Position numbers and translations under genes: made by a program. From Pseudomonas sp. JAI120 (GTDB lineage Bacteria; Pseudomonadota; Gammaproteobacteria; Pseudomonadales; Pseudomonadaceae), in assembly GCF_014207255.1 (NCBI RefSeq), contig NZ_JACHCZ010000002.1, positions 496,001 to 560,000 on the forward strand: a stretch of DNA of 64,000 nucleotides. The letters run 5' to 3'. The notes under the pieces were generated by a model. The model did not search any database. It worked only from the letters and a program-made list of their open reading frames with translations, and was not told the DNA's origin. Of the stretch, positions 34,803 through 43,358 are shown one piece after another. Numbering within the stretch: position 1 is the first letter of the stretch; each line of letters starts with the position of its first letter.

Positions 34803-35704
34803 TGCGGGCTCTCTGATGGGTCAACTTTAGGAGTCGGATAGTTCGGAATTTCGCCCAGGCGGCGCAGGCCGTTAAAGTGCTGCGGGTCATCCAGATAACG
34901 CAGCATCACGGTTTGCCAGGTTTTGTCGGCAAAGGTTTGCACATGGCCACCTCGGGTCAACTGCAACACTCGTGGCGGTGGCGCGGCCTGATACAGGCGG
35001 ATACCGTTGGCCACGGGCACGACCGGGTCATCCAGACTGTGGAACAGCAATTTCGGCACGCCGGTCAGCTGCGGCATGGCGTTGATCGCGCTGTCGGCGT
35101 CGGGCACCAACCAAGACAAAGGCACCTGGAATGGCCATGTTAACCAGGAGGTGCTCAGGGCGAATTGTCCTACGTCACGATAACTGGCGGGCACACCGTC
35201 CAGTACCAGGGCTTTGAGTTGGGAATGACGCTGTGGGTGTTCCGCCAAATAATGCACCGCCAGCGCGCCGCCGAGGCTTTGGCCGAGGACGATCAACGGT
35301 TGGCCCTGGGTTTCGGGGGCCTTGTCGAGCCAACTGAAAGCCGCATCCACATCCTGATAAATCGCCGGCAATGAGGGCTTGCCTTCCGACAGCCCATAAC
35401 CGCGATAGTCCAGCAGCAGGACCTGGTAACCTTGCTCCGGCAACCACCAACTGCCCCCCAGGTGCCAGGCCAGGTTGCCGCCGTTGCCGTGCAGGTGCAG
35501 TACCGTACCTTTGACGGGCACTCCGGCCTTCGCCGGCAGCCACCATGCATGCAGCTTCACACCGTCGGCGGTGGTGAGGGTGACATCGCGGTATTGCAAG
35601 TGCGCTTTTTCGGGCGTGAACGGCAGGCCGGGTTCGGGGTAGAACAGCAACGAGCTGCAACCGTTCAATGTGAGTAGCAGGCATAGAATGCCGAGGATTC
35701 TCAT
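34799..35704 (-). CDS. Alpha/beta-hydrolase lipoprotein
   Basis: 301 residues. An N-terminal lipoprotein-like signal ends LNGC at Cys16 (Asn at -2 is unusual). The hydrolase core has HLHGNGGN (oxyanion), the nucleophile elbow GQSLGG, the acid in HSLDDPVVP and the His in RGGHVQTF. It resembles the YfhR/BEM46-like serine hydrolases tethered to membranes. Substrate unknown. It lies 27 bases after the QEGLA-motif gene. Confidence 0.85.
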   Translation of the reverse strand: MRILGILCLLLTLNGCSSLLFYPEPGLPFTPEKAHLQYRDVTLTTADGVKLHAWWLPAKAGVPVKGTVLHLHGNGGNLAWHLGGSWWLPEQGYQVLLLDYRGYGLSEGKPSLPAIYQDVDAAFSWLDKAPETQGQPLIVLGQSLGGALAVHYLAEHPQRHSQLKALVLDGVPASYRDVGQFALSTSWLTWPFQVPLSWLVPDADSAINAMPQLTGVPKLLFHSLDDPVVPVANGIRLYQAAPPPRVLQLTRGGHVQTFADKTWQTVMLRYLDDPQHFNGLRRLGEIPNYPTPKVDPSESPQ

Positions 35705-35731
35705 CCGTTGAAGCCTCGTGAATAACAGTGT

Positions 35732-37009
35732 TTAAAGGATATTGGAGTAATCCGCCTCGATCCGGTCCAGGCTCAAGTGGTTGAGGAAGTTGGAGAAGCA
35801 CATCCATGCCGCCAGTGCGTTCATGTCGCGGAACTGTTCGGGCAGGTACTTGGGCGGCACCACCAGGCCTTCGTCGACCAGTTGGCGCAAGGTGCGCATG
35901 TCTTCCAGGGTGGTCTTGCCGCAGAACAGCAGCGGCACTTGCTCCAGCTTGCCTTTGCGCACGGCCAGCTGGATGTAGTTGTAAACCATGATAAAGCCCT
36001 TGAGGTAGGACAAATCCTTGGTAAACGGCAGGCCGTCCGGCACCGAGCCCCGGAATACCCGGCTGGCGTTGCCATAGCTTTCGGCCATTTCAAAGCCTTG
36101 TTCGCGGAAGAACTCGAACACCTGCAGAAAGTCGGCGCCCTCCTCCACCATGTGGATCGCACGGGTGCGGTTGGTCAGTTTGCGCAAGCGGCTCGGGTAG
36201 GAGGCGAACGTGATGATCTCCATCAGGATCGCCAGGCCTTCCTGGGTCACGGTGGACGACGGAGGGCCCTTGGACAGGAACGTGCAGATCGGCTGGTTCT
36301 GACCGTTGAGCGTGGTACCCACATGCACTAGGCCTTCGTGGACTTCCAGTGCACGCACGTCGCGGTCGTTGAACATCGCGTCGGCGCGGATCTTGATGTA
36401 GTCGGCGCCCGCTGCGGCATCGGCGACGATGCCGTCGGACTCAAACACCCGAATGGTCTCTTCCGCCTCGCCAAACACCTTGTTCAGGCGGGTTTGCAGC
36501 AGGGCCACGGCGTCCTTGGCGGTAAGGGTCTTGGCTTCGTCCTTGAGGTCGCCACGGCCGTCGATATTGTTCAGGTAGTCGGAGAGCATCAGGCCCAGGT
36601 CAGCCAGGGTCGGGTCGCCGGCGTGGAAGGCATCGGAAGCCGCGCCGTACAGTTCCTGGGAAATCAGGCCGAAGTCCTCGGTGCCGCGCGCTTCGAGCAT
36701 CCGCACCACCATGCGGTATTCACGGCACATGCGACGCATGATCTGCCCCACCGGGCTGAACTGGCCGAGGCGGCGAGTGATGTCGCGTTCGATGTTCTGG
36801 AATTCCAGCTTCACAGCACTGGAGTCGAACGACAGCGGCCGGTTCAGGTAATAGTCGCGGTCCACGGCCGGCATTGCCTTGCCCTTGGCCTTGAGGAACC
36901 CCTGGCGAATGTTGTCGTCCCACTTCACAGCGTCGAGGACGCGAATCGGTGTTTGCGCCAGCACAATGCGATCGGACAAGGTGCGTATCGTCTGCTGGTA
37001 ATCGTCCAC
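35732..37009 (-). CDS. Flavohemoglobin expression-modulating QEGLA-motif protein (DUF1704)
   Basis: 425 residues. TQEGLAILMEI carries the QEGLA motif that names the family, and VHEGLVHVGTTLNG upstream resembles the metal-site helix of tyrosine carboxypeptidase-like MATCAP/DUF1704 members. The start is a GTG at 37009 with GAGGAAG seven bases upstream. It lies in a minus-strand operon behind a TetR gene and a lipoprotein gene. The link to flavohemoglobin expression comes from family naming only. Confidence 0.85.
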   Translation of the reverse strand: MDDYQQTIRTLSDRIVLAQTPIRVLDAVKWDDNIRQGFLKAKGKAMPAVDRDYYLNRPLSFDSSAVKLEFQNIERDITRRLGQFSPVGQIMRRMCREYRMVVRMLEARGTEDFGLISQELYGAASDAFHAGDPTLADLGLMLSDYLNNIDGRGDLKDEAKTLTAKDAVALLQTRLNKVFGEAEETIRVFESDGIVADAAAGADYIKIRADAMFNDRDVRALEVHEGLVHVGTTLNGQNQPICTFLSKGPPSSTVTQEGLAILMEIITFASYPSRLRKLTNRTRAIHMVEEGADFLQVFEFFREQGFEMAESYGNASRVFRGSVPDGLPFTKDLSYLKGFIMVYNYIQLAVRKGKLEQVPLLFCGKTTLEDMRTLRQLVDEGLVVPPKYLPEQFRDMNALAAWMCFSNFLNHLSLDRIEADYSNIL

Positions 37010-37030
37010 CCGGTGCTTCCTCTTTAAACG

Positions 37031-37579
37031 TTATTTGCCCGCACGCCGGTAGCGCACGGCTTCAACGAACACATCGGCATTGGCCGGATCATCCAGATAG
37101 GCAAACACCTGGCTCATGGAACTGTCGACCCGTACCCCGGTGCCTTCGACGGTATCCACGCTGCTGCCCTGCAACACCTGTTGCCCGATGGCCTGGTGAA
37201 TCTGTTCGAGGTCGAGGTTATAGACCACCAATTCGTGCTTATCGTCGAACTCGAACCCCGCCAGGAAGTAATGCCCTCCGAACCGGGCCGGCAACGGTGC
37301 CGACAGGTACCAGCGGCTGCCATGACGCGAAACCGTAAACAGGTACTCATCGCGCTGGGCCGGCGTGGCTTTAGGGTAGCTCACCGCCTTATAACGGTGC
37401 TCACCGGCACTGCTGATTTGCAGATTGAGCGGTTCGCCCCAGGCATTCCTGCTGGTCCAATGGCCCAGCAATTCATCCGGCGCCGCCTCATGGGCGGGCA
37501 ACGGGTCCTTGAACGTTACCAGGCAACCGCTGAGCAACAGGAACGACAAGGCGATTATCGCCACACGCCAGGTTTTCAT
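37031..37579 (-). CDS. Hypothetical lipoprotein
   Basis: 182 residues. The signal ends LLLSGC with Cys19. The mature part is beta-rich (LLGHWTSRNAWGEPLNLQIS, ARFGGHYFLAGFEFDDKHEL) and suggests a lipocalin-like or YbaY-like sandwich, but I recognise no family. It sits 14 bases after the TetR gene in the same operon. Confidence 0.78.
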   Translation of the reverse strand: MKTWRVAIIALSFLLLSGCLVTFKDPLPAHEAAPDELLGHWTSRNAWGEPLNLQISSAGEHRYKAVSYPKATPAQRDEYLFTVSRHGSRWYLSAPLPARFGGHYFLAGFEFDDKHELVVYNLDLEQIHQAIGQQVLQGSSVDTVEGTGVRVDSSMSQVFAYLDDPANADVFVEAVRYRRAGK

Positions 37580-37593
37580 TGGACTCCCCGGTG

Positions 37594-38310
37594 TCAGACC
37601 GAGGCCAACACCAAATGCATGTAACGCTTGAGGATCTCAAGCATCTCTTCACCGGTCAGAGGCTCTGCGCCGCCCAGCAGGCCCTGATATTCCATCCGAC
37701 TGATAATCGCCGTCAACACCTTGGCGTCCTGTTGCGGCTCGCGGGAGCCCAATACCTGGAAAAACTGACCCGTGCCCTGCAACAGAATCTGCTGGTGGGA
37801 ACGCACCAATTGCGCCAGGCGCGGGTTGAGCAAGGCTTCCTGGCGAAAGGCCTGCTCGGCCATCAGGTGTTCGCGGCGGTTGGTCAGTTGGCGCAGCACA
37901 TAGTCGGCGGTCAACCGCGCGATGTCATCGGCCAGTTGCGAACGCGATTCCGGGCTGCCATCGCCATAGGCGACCATCTCACGCAGCAAGCCTTCGTTAC
38001 GCACCCATAGCTTGCCCATGAACGCAGCGCTGCGCTCGACGTACTGGGCGAACGTGTCGGTGAGCAAATCGTCGATATCTTTGAAGTAATAGGTGGTAGC
38101 CGACAACGGCACGCCGGCCTCGGCCGCCACGGCCCGATGGCGCACGGCCCGAACGCCATCGCGCACCACAATGCGCATGGCCGCATCGAGAATGTCTTGC
38201 CTGCGTTGCTCGCTGCCCCGACGGCTGGCCTTACGGCCCTGGTACTGGACGCTTTCAGCCACGGCAGCGGCAATGCCGGCGGCGCCTTCTTGAGCGGTTA
38301 CGCGGTTCAC
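37594..38310 (-). CDS. TetR-family transcriptional regulator
   Basis: 238 residues. The helix-turn-helix is in VRHRAVAAEAGVPLSATTYYF, preceded by RRQDILDAAMRIVVRDG; about 25 disordered residues come first. It heads the operon with the lipoprotein, the QEGLA protein, the hydrolase and the small membrane protein, and so may regulate it. In P. aeruginosa the TetR gene next to lysS is in the same place. Ligand unknown. A start inside the long N-terminus is possible. Confidence 0.85.
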   Translation of the reverse strand: MNRVTAQEGAAGIAAAVAESVQYQGRKASRRGSEQRRQDILDAAMRIVVRDGVRAVRHRAVAAEAGVPLSATTYYFKDIDDLLTDTFAQYVERSAAFMGKLWVRNEGLLREMVAYGDGSPESRSQLADDIARLTADYVLRQLTNRREHLMAEQAFRQEALLNPRLAQLVRSHQQILLQGTGQFFQVLGSREPQQDAKVLTAIISRMEYQGLLGGAEPLTGEEMLEILKRYMHLVLASV

Positions 38311-38350
38311 GACGGATCTTCCTTATCAGGTGACGCGGGGCGTCACGGTG

Positions 38351-38383
38351 TGCATTCCCACGCAGAGCGCGGGAACGATCCCA
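38351..38383. repeat. Imperfect palindromic repeat (CGTTCCCACGC family)
   Basis: TGCATTCCCACGC with an inverted GCGGGAACGATCCC. A diverged relative of the perfect copy at 60970-60998. Confidence 0.6.
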
Positions 38384-38418
38384 TGGCGCTGTTTGTTTGA
38401 CGCTTATTAATGCCACAT

Positions 38419-38447
38419 AAAAAAGCCGCCTTATAAAAGGCGGCTTT
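38419..38447 (-). terminator. Rho-independent terminator after lysS
   Basis: Stem AAAGCCGCCTT / AAGGCGGCTTT with a 4-base loop and a U tract on the minus strand, 15 bases after the lysS stop. Confidence 0.9.
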
Positions 38448-38461
38448 GGATTTCGCTACGC

Positions 38462-39964
38462 TTACGCTTGTGGCCGCATGTGCGGGAACAAGATCACATC
38501 GCGGATCGACGGCGAATTGGTCAACAACATCACCAGGCGGTCGATGCCGATACCTTCACCGGCCGTTGGCGGCATGCCGTATTCCAGGGCACGTACGAAG
38601 TCGGCATCGTAGTGCATGGCTTCGTCGTCGCCGGCGTCCTTGTCGGCCACCTGGGCCATGAAGCGCTCGGCCTGGTCTTCCGCGTCGTTAAGCTCGGAGT
38701 AGGCGTTGGCGATTTCGCGGCCACCGATGAACAGCTCGAAACGGTCGGTGACGTTCGGGTTGTCGTCGTTACGACGGGCCAGAGGCGACACTTCGAACGG
38801 GTACTGGGTAATGAAGTGCGGCTGTTCCAGCTTGTGCTCCACCAGCTCTTCGAAAATCATCACCTGCAGTTTGCCCAGGCCTTCGAAGCCCAGCACCTTG
38901 GCACCGGCTTTCTTGGCGATGGCGCGTGCCTTGTCGATGTCATTGAGGTCGTCGGCGGTCAGCTCAGGGTTGTACTTGAGGATCGAGTCGAACACCGACA
39001 GGCGCACGAACGGCTCGCCGAAGTGGAACACCTTGTCACCGTACGGCACGTCAGTGCTGCCCAGGACCAGTTGCGCCAGTTCGCGGAACAGTTCTTCGGT
39101 CAGGTCCATGTTGTCTTCGTAGTCGGCGTAGGCCTGGTAGAACTCCAACATGGTGAATTCCGGGTTGTGACGGGTCGAGACGCCTTCGTTACGGAAGTTG
39201 CGGTTGATCTCGAACACCTTCTCAAAGCCGCCGACAACAAGACGCTTGAGGTACAGCTCAGGCGCGATACGCAGGAACATTTCCAGGTCCAGTGCGTTGT
39301 GGTGGGTTTCGAACGGCTTGGCTGCAGCACCACCCGGGATGGTCTGCAGCATCGGGGTTTCCACTTCCAGGAAGTCACGCTGCATCAGGAAGCTGCGGAT
39401 GTGCGCGATGACTTGCGAACGCACGCGGAACGTCTGGCGCACCTCTTCGTTGACGATCAGGTCGACATAACGCTGGCGGTAGCGCTGCTCGGTATCGGTC
39501 AGGCCGTGGTGCTTGTCCGGCAGCGGGCGCAGGGACTTGGTCAGCAGACGCACACTGGTCATTTCCACGTACAGGTCGCCCTTGCCGGAACGGGCCAGGG
39601 TACCTTCGGCGGCGATGATGTCGCCCATGTCCCAGGTTTTCACCGAGGCCAGTGTTTCTTCAGGCAAGGTCTTGCGGTTGACGTAGACCTGGATACGCCC
39701 GGTCATGTCCTGGATCACCATGAACGAGCCACGGTTGAGCATGATGCGACCTGCTACCTTGACCGGGATCGCAGCCTCTGCCAGCTCTTCCTTGGTCTTG
39801 TCCGCGTACTGCTTCTGCAAGGCATCGCAGTAGTTTTCGCGGCGGAAGTCGTTGGGGAAGGCATTGCCCTTGGCGCGCTCGGCAGCCAGCTTTTCCTTGC
39901 GCAGGGCGATCAGGGAGTTTTCTTCCTGTTGCAGGACTTGCGGGTCGAGTTGTTGGTCGCTCAT
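38462..39964 (-). CDS. lysS: Lysyl-tRNA synthetase, class II
   Basis: 500 residues. An N-terminal OB-fold anticodon-binding domain (about 60-150, [20 protein letters not shown]) and a class II catalytic domain: motif 1 around [15 protein letters not shown], motif 2 [18 protein letters not shown], motif 3 [13 protein letters not shown]. It charges tRNA-Lys. It lies 78 bases downstream of prfB on the same strand, the conserved prfB-lysS operon. Confidence 0.97.
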   Translation of the reverse strand: MSDQQLDPQVLQQEENSLIALRKEKLAAERAKGNAFPNDFRRENYCDALQKQYADKTKEELAEAAIPVKVAGRIMLNRGSFMVIQDMTGRIQVYVNRKTLPEETLASVKTWDMGDIIAAEGTLARSGKGDLYVEMTSVRLLTKSLRPLPDKHHGLTDTEQRYRQRYVDLIVNEEVRQTFRVRSQVIAHIRSFLMQRDFLEVETPMLQTIPGGAAAKPFETHHNALDLEMFLRIAPELYLKRLVVGGFEKVFEINRNFRNEGVSTRHNPEFTMLEFYQAYADYEDNMDLTEELFRELAQLVLGSTDVPYGDKVFHFGEPFVRLSVFDSILKYNPELTADDLNDIDKARAIAKKAGAKVLGFEGLGKLQVMIFEELVEHKLEQPHFITQYPFEVSPLARRNDDNPNVTDRFELFIGGREIANAYSELNDAEDQAERFMAQVADKDAGDDEAMHYDADFVRALEYGMPPTAGEGIGIDRLVMLLTNSPSIRDVILFPHMRPQA

Positions 39965-40007
39965 GTCTTTAAATTTTCCATCAGGTTCGTTGTCCCAGGC
40001 GTAGGCC

Positions 40008-40036
40008 GGGGATCGCCGGCATGCCGGCTCCTACAA
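40008..40036. repeat. Half REP palindrome between prfB and lysS
   Basis: GGATCGCCGGCATGCCGGCTCCTACAATC: a GCCGGCATGCCGGC palindrome followed by the CTCCTACA tail shared with the repeats at 59015 and 62607. Confidence 0.6.
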
Positions 40037-40042
40037 TCTTTA

Positions 40043-41138
40043 TTACAAGCCGGACTTCAGGCTGGCTTCCAGGTATTCGTCGATGTCACCGTCGAGTACC
40101 TTGTCGCAGTCGCTGCGTTCGATGTTAGTGCGCAGATCCTTGATCCGCGACGCATCGAGCACATAAGAGCGGATCTGGTGACCCCAGCCGATATCCGACT
40201 TGGTGTCTTCCAGCGCCTGGGAAGCCGCGTTGCGTTTCTGCATTTCCTGCTCGTACAACTTGGCCCGCAGCATTTTCATGGCGGTGTCCTTGTTCGCGTG
40301 CTGGGAACGTTCGTTCTGGCAGCTCACCACGGTGTTGGTCGGTACGTGGGTAATACGGACGGCCGAGTCGGTGGTGTTTACGTGCTGGCCACCGGCACCG
40401 GAGGAGCGATAGGTGTCGATCCGCAGGTCGGCCGGGTTGATCTCGATTTCCACCTTGTCATCGATCTCGGGCGAGACGAACACCGCAGAGAACGAGGTGT
40501 GACGACGGTTGCCGGAGTCGAACGGGCTCTTGCGCACCAGGCGGTGCACGCCGATCTCGGTACGCAGCCAGCCAAAGGCGTATTCACCCTTGATGTGCAC
40601 GGTCGCGCCCTTGATGCCGGCGACTTCACCGGCCGACAGTTCCATGATGGTGGCGTCGAAACCGCGTTTGTCGGCCCAGCGCAGGTACATGCGCAGCAGG
40701 ATGTTGGCCCAGTCCTGGGCTTCGGTGCCGCCGGAACCGGCCTGGATGTCCAGGTAGGCGTTGTTCGGGTCCATTTCGTGGCTGAACATGCGGCGGAATT
40801 CAAGCTTGGCGAGGTTTTCCTCGAGACGGGCCAGCTCGGCGACGACATCGCCCACTGCGCCTTCGTCGTTTTCTTCGACGGCCATGTCCAGCAGGTCGCG
40901 GCAGTCGGCCAGGCCGGTGTTCAGCTCGTCGAGGGTGTCGACGATCTGCGCCAGCGCAGCGCGCTCGCGCCCCAGTTCCTGGGCGTATTCAGGTTTGTTC
41001 CAGACACTCGGATCTTCAAGCTCGCGATTGACTTCGGTCAGACGCTCATGCTTTTGATCGTAGTCAAAGATACCCCCGAATAGTTTCGGAGCGCTCGGAC
41101 AGGTCCTTGATGGTGTTAAGGATCGGGTTGATTTCCAT
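40043..41138 (-). CDS. prfB: Peptide chain release factor 2 (programmed +1 frameshift)
   Basis: 364 residues after joining two frames: codons 1-24 (41138 to 41067, [20 protein letters not shown] then RGYL), an in-frame TGA at 41064-41066, a +1 shift that skips 41066, then 340 codons from 41065 to 40043 starting DYDQK. RF2 reads UGA and UAA. The codon-recognition tripeptide region and the GGQ catalytic loop are visible ([16 protein letters not shown]). The in-frame stop autoregulates: scarce RF2 favours the frameshift. It heads the operon with lysS. Confidence 0.97.
41063..41078 (-). promoter_or_regulatory. RF2 programmed frameshift site
   Basis: On the minus strand CGGGGGTATCTTTGAC: a Shine-Dalgarno-like GGGGG three bases before CTT, followed by the stop TGA and C. 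This is the canonical slippery CUU-UGA-C arrangement. Confidence 0.95.
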
Positions 41139-41241
41139 GGCGGGCAGCACTCGTTGGCGAACTTTTGAAAGCCGGCGAGTATAACGGCAAACGGGGGGGA
41201 GCGGCAGCCCGCCTGGCGAAAAGGCAGACGACGCAGGGTTA

Positions 41242-41274
41242 AATGTAGGAGGGAGGAAGCCCCCTCCCACATTT
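41242..41274. repeat. Solitary REP palindrome
   Basis: AATGTAGGAGGGAGG and CCCCCTCCCACATT: one imperfect palindrome of the GTGGGAGGGGGC family, between the wspR stop and prfB. Confidence 0.75.
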
Positions 41275-41294
41275 TGATCTGTTGCGGCCTCGAC

Positions 41295-42296
41295 TCACTC
41301 GATGCCGACCAGATTGCGCCCGTTGTGCTTGGCCGTATACAAGCCCTTGTCCGCCGCCATGATCAACTGGCGGCAATCCGTACCCTGCACCGGCGTCATG
41401 GTCGACAGGCCGATGCTGATGGTCAGGCTTGAGCCTTCAGCCGGGGCAATATGCGGGATTTTCAGCGCGGCAACGGCCATGCGCAGCTTTTCCGCCACCA
41501 GACGTGCGCCACCCGGCGAGGTGTTCGGCAGCACCAGCGCGAACTCTTCGCCGCCGTAGCGCGCCGGCAGGTCCGAGGGACGGCTGCTGGCTTCACGGAT
41601 GGTGTTGGCGACTTTACGCAGGGCTTCGTCGCCCTCGACGTGGCCGAAGCTGTCGTTGTAGGTCTTGAAGAAGTCCACATCGATCATCAGCAACGACAGC
41701 TGGGTCTGGTCACGCATGGCGCGTCGCCATTCCAGCTCCAGGTATTCGTCGAAGTGGCGGCGGTTGGACAGCCCGGTCAGGCCATCGGAGTTCATCAGCC
41801 GTTGCAGCACCAGGTTGGTGTCCAGCAGCTGTTGCTGGCTGACCCGCAGCGCACGGTAGGCGGCATCGCGCTGCAACAGGGTCATGTAGGAGCGTGAGTG
41901 ATAGCGGATGCGCGCCACCAACTCGATGTTGTCCGGCAGCTTGACCAGGTAATCGTTGGCCCCCGCCGAGAACGCCGCGCTCTTGATAAGCGGGTCTTCC
42001 TTGGTGGAAAGCACGATGATCGGGATGTTCTGCGTGGCCGGGTGGTTGCGGTATTCGCGCACCAGGGTCAGGCCGTCGAGGCCGGGCATCACCAGATCCT
42101 GCAGGATCACCGTGGGCTTGATACGGATGGCCTGGGCAATCGCCTGGTGCGGGTCGGCGCAGAAGTGGAAGTCGATGTTTTCTTCGTGGGCCAGGCCGCG
42201 CCGGACGGCTTCGCCGATCATGGCCTGGTCGTCGACCAGCAACACCATGGCGGCATTTTCGTCGGTCTTGATGCCGTCGATCTGTAAATCATTCAT
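41295..42296 (-). CDS. wspR: Diguanylate cyclase response regulator WspR
   Basis: 333 residues. An N-terminal receiver domain (about 15-135) with acidic Asp22-Asp23, phosphoacceptor Asp67 in ILQDLVMPG and the Thr/Lys switch region; a coiled-coil linker (about 140-165); and a GGDEF domain with the active GGEEF at 248-252. The inhibitory RxxD site (RPSD, 239-242) is kept, so product feedback should operate. It makes c-di-GMP when phosphorylated by WspE and drives wrinkly-spreader phenotypes in P. fluorescens. Last gene of the wsp operon, 51 bases after wspF. Confidence 0.96.
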   Translation of the reverse strand: MNDLQIDGIKTDENAAMVLLVDDQAMIGEAVRRGLAHEENIDFHFCADPHQAIAQAIRIKPTVILQDLVMPGLDGLTLVREYRNHPATQNIPIIVLSTKEDPLIKSAAFSAGANDYLVKLPDNIELVARIRYHSRSYMTLLQRDAAYRALRVSQQQLLDTNLVLQRLMNSDGLTGLSNRRHFDEYLELEWRRAMRDQTQLSLLMIDVDFFKTYNDSFGHVEGDEALRKVANTIREASSRPSDLPARYGGEEFALVLPNTSPGGARLVAEKLRMAVAALKIPHIAPAEGSSLTISIGLSTMTPVQGTDCRQLIMAADKGLYTAKHNGRNLVGIE

Positions 42297-42347
42297 GTGC
42301 AGTCACCTGAATTACTGCCTGCAAGCCTGCACCGTGGAAGGTCATGA

Positions 42348-43358
42348 TCATTTTGCAAAGACCTCCAGCAGTCGGGGCGCAATTCTATCCAGTGGGCGAA
42401 TTTCAACAGCAGCATCAATCGCCGCCGCCGCTTTGGGCATGCCATACACCGCCGAGCTTTGCTGATCCTGGGCGATGGTCAAATAACCTTGTTCACGCAT
42501 TAACTTGAGCCCCTGGGCCCCGTCACGGCCCATACCGGTGAGCAGTACGCCGACGGCATCGCCATTCCAGTGGCTGGCCACGCTTTCGAAGAACACGTCG
42601 ATCGAAGGCCGGTAAATCTCATTCACCGGCTCTGCGGTATAGGCTAGCGTGCCATTCTTCAATAAACGAATGTGATGATTAGTGCCGGCCAGCAGCACCA
42701 CCCCGCTTTGCGGCGGTTCGCCTTCCCGGGCCAGGCGTACCGGCAGGCCGGAGGCACTGCTCAGCCACTCGGCCATGCCGGCGGCGAATACCTGGTCCAC
42801 ATGCTGCACCAGCACAATGGCCGCGGCAAAGTCCCGGGGCAAACCCCTGAGCAGGATTTCCAGGGCAGCCGGGCCACCCGCCGAAGAACCGATCGCCACC
42901 AGGCTCTGGCGTTTGCCGGTGCTGCGCTCCGGCGTGGTTTCGGCGCGCACACGGCTGCCGCGCTGGCCGATCAGCCAGCCGATGTTGAGGATCTTGCGCA
43001 GCAACGGCGCCGCCGCATCCTTGGGGTTGCCCACGCCGAGCGCCGGCGTATCCACCACATCCAGGGCGCCGTGACCCATGGCTTCGAACACCCGACTCAT
43101 ATTGGCCTGGCGGTCGACGGTCACCAGCAGGATCGCGCACGGGGTCTCGGCCATGATCTGCCGAGTGGCCTCCACGCCGTCCATCACCGGCATGATCAAG
43201 TCCATCAGGATCAGGTCCGGGGTCAATTCAGCGCAGCGCTGCACCGCCTCCAGTCCATTGCCGGCCACCCACACCACCTGGTGCGCGGGTTCGAAGCTCA
43301 AGGCCCGGCGCAGGGCCTCCACGGCCAGGGCCATGTCATTGACGATCGCAATCCTCAT
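42348..43358 (-). CDS. wspF: CheB-like methylesterase WspF
   Basis: 336 residues. A receiver domain with Asp53 (ILMDLIMPVMDG) and a C-terminal methylesterase with the catalytic Ser in IGSSAGGPAALE, His in VQHVDQVFA and Asp in LTGMGRDGAQG, all present. It demethylates WspA and so restrains signalling; loss in P. fluorescens gives constitutive WspR activity. The frame is intact here. It overlaps wspE by four bases. Confidence 0.96.
   Translation of the reverse strand: MRIAIVNDMALAVEALRRALSFEPAHQVVWVAGNGLEAVQRCAELTPDLILMDLIMPVMDGVEATRQIMAETPCAILLVTVDRQANMSRVFEAMGHGALDVVDTPALGVGNPKDAAAPLLRKILNIGWLIGQRGSRVRAETTPERSTGKRQSLVAIGSSAGGPAALEILLRGLPRDFAAAIVLVQHVDQVFAAGMAEWLSSASGLPVRLAREGEPPQSGVVLLAGTNHHIRLLKNGTLAYTAEPVNEIYRPSIDVFFESVASHWNGDAVGVLLTGMGRDGAQGLKLMREQGYLTIAQDQQSSAVYGMPKAAAAIDAAVEIRPLDRIAPRLLEVFAK

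Noticed and set aside
36893..36925. GGAACC inside the QEGLA-motif gene as another hrp box
   Set aside because: The next CCAC is 19 bases away, outside the 15-16 range, and it is inside a coding sequence.
38468..41083. An 871-codon plus-strand open frame opposite lysS and prfB
   Set aside because: It is the antisense of two certain genes in high-GC DNA, with no family resemblance or ribosome site.
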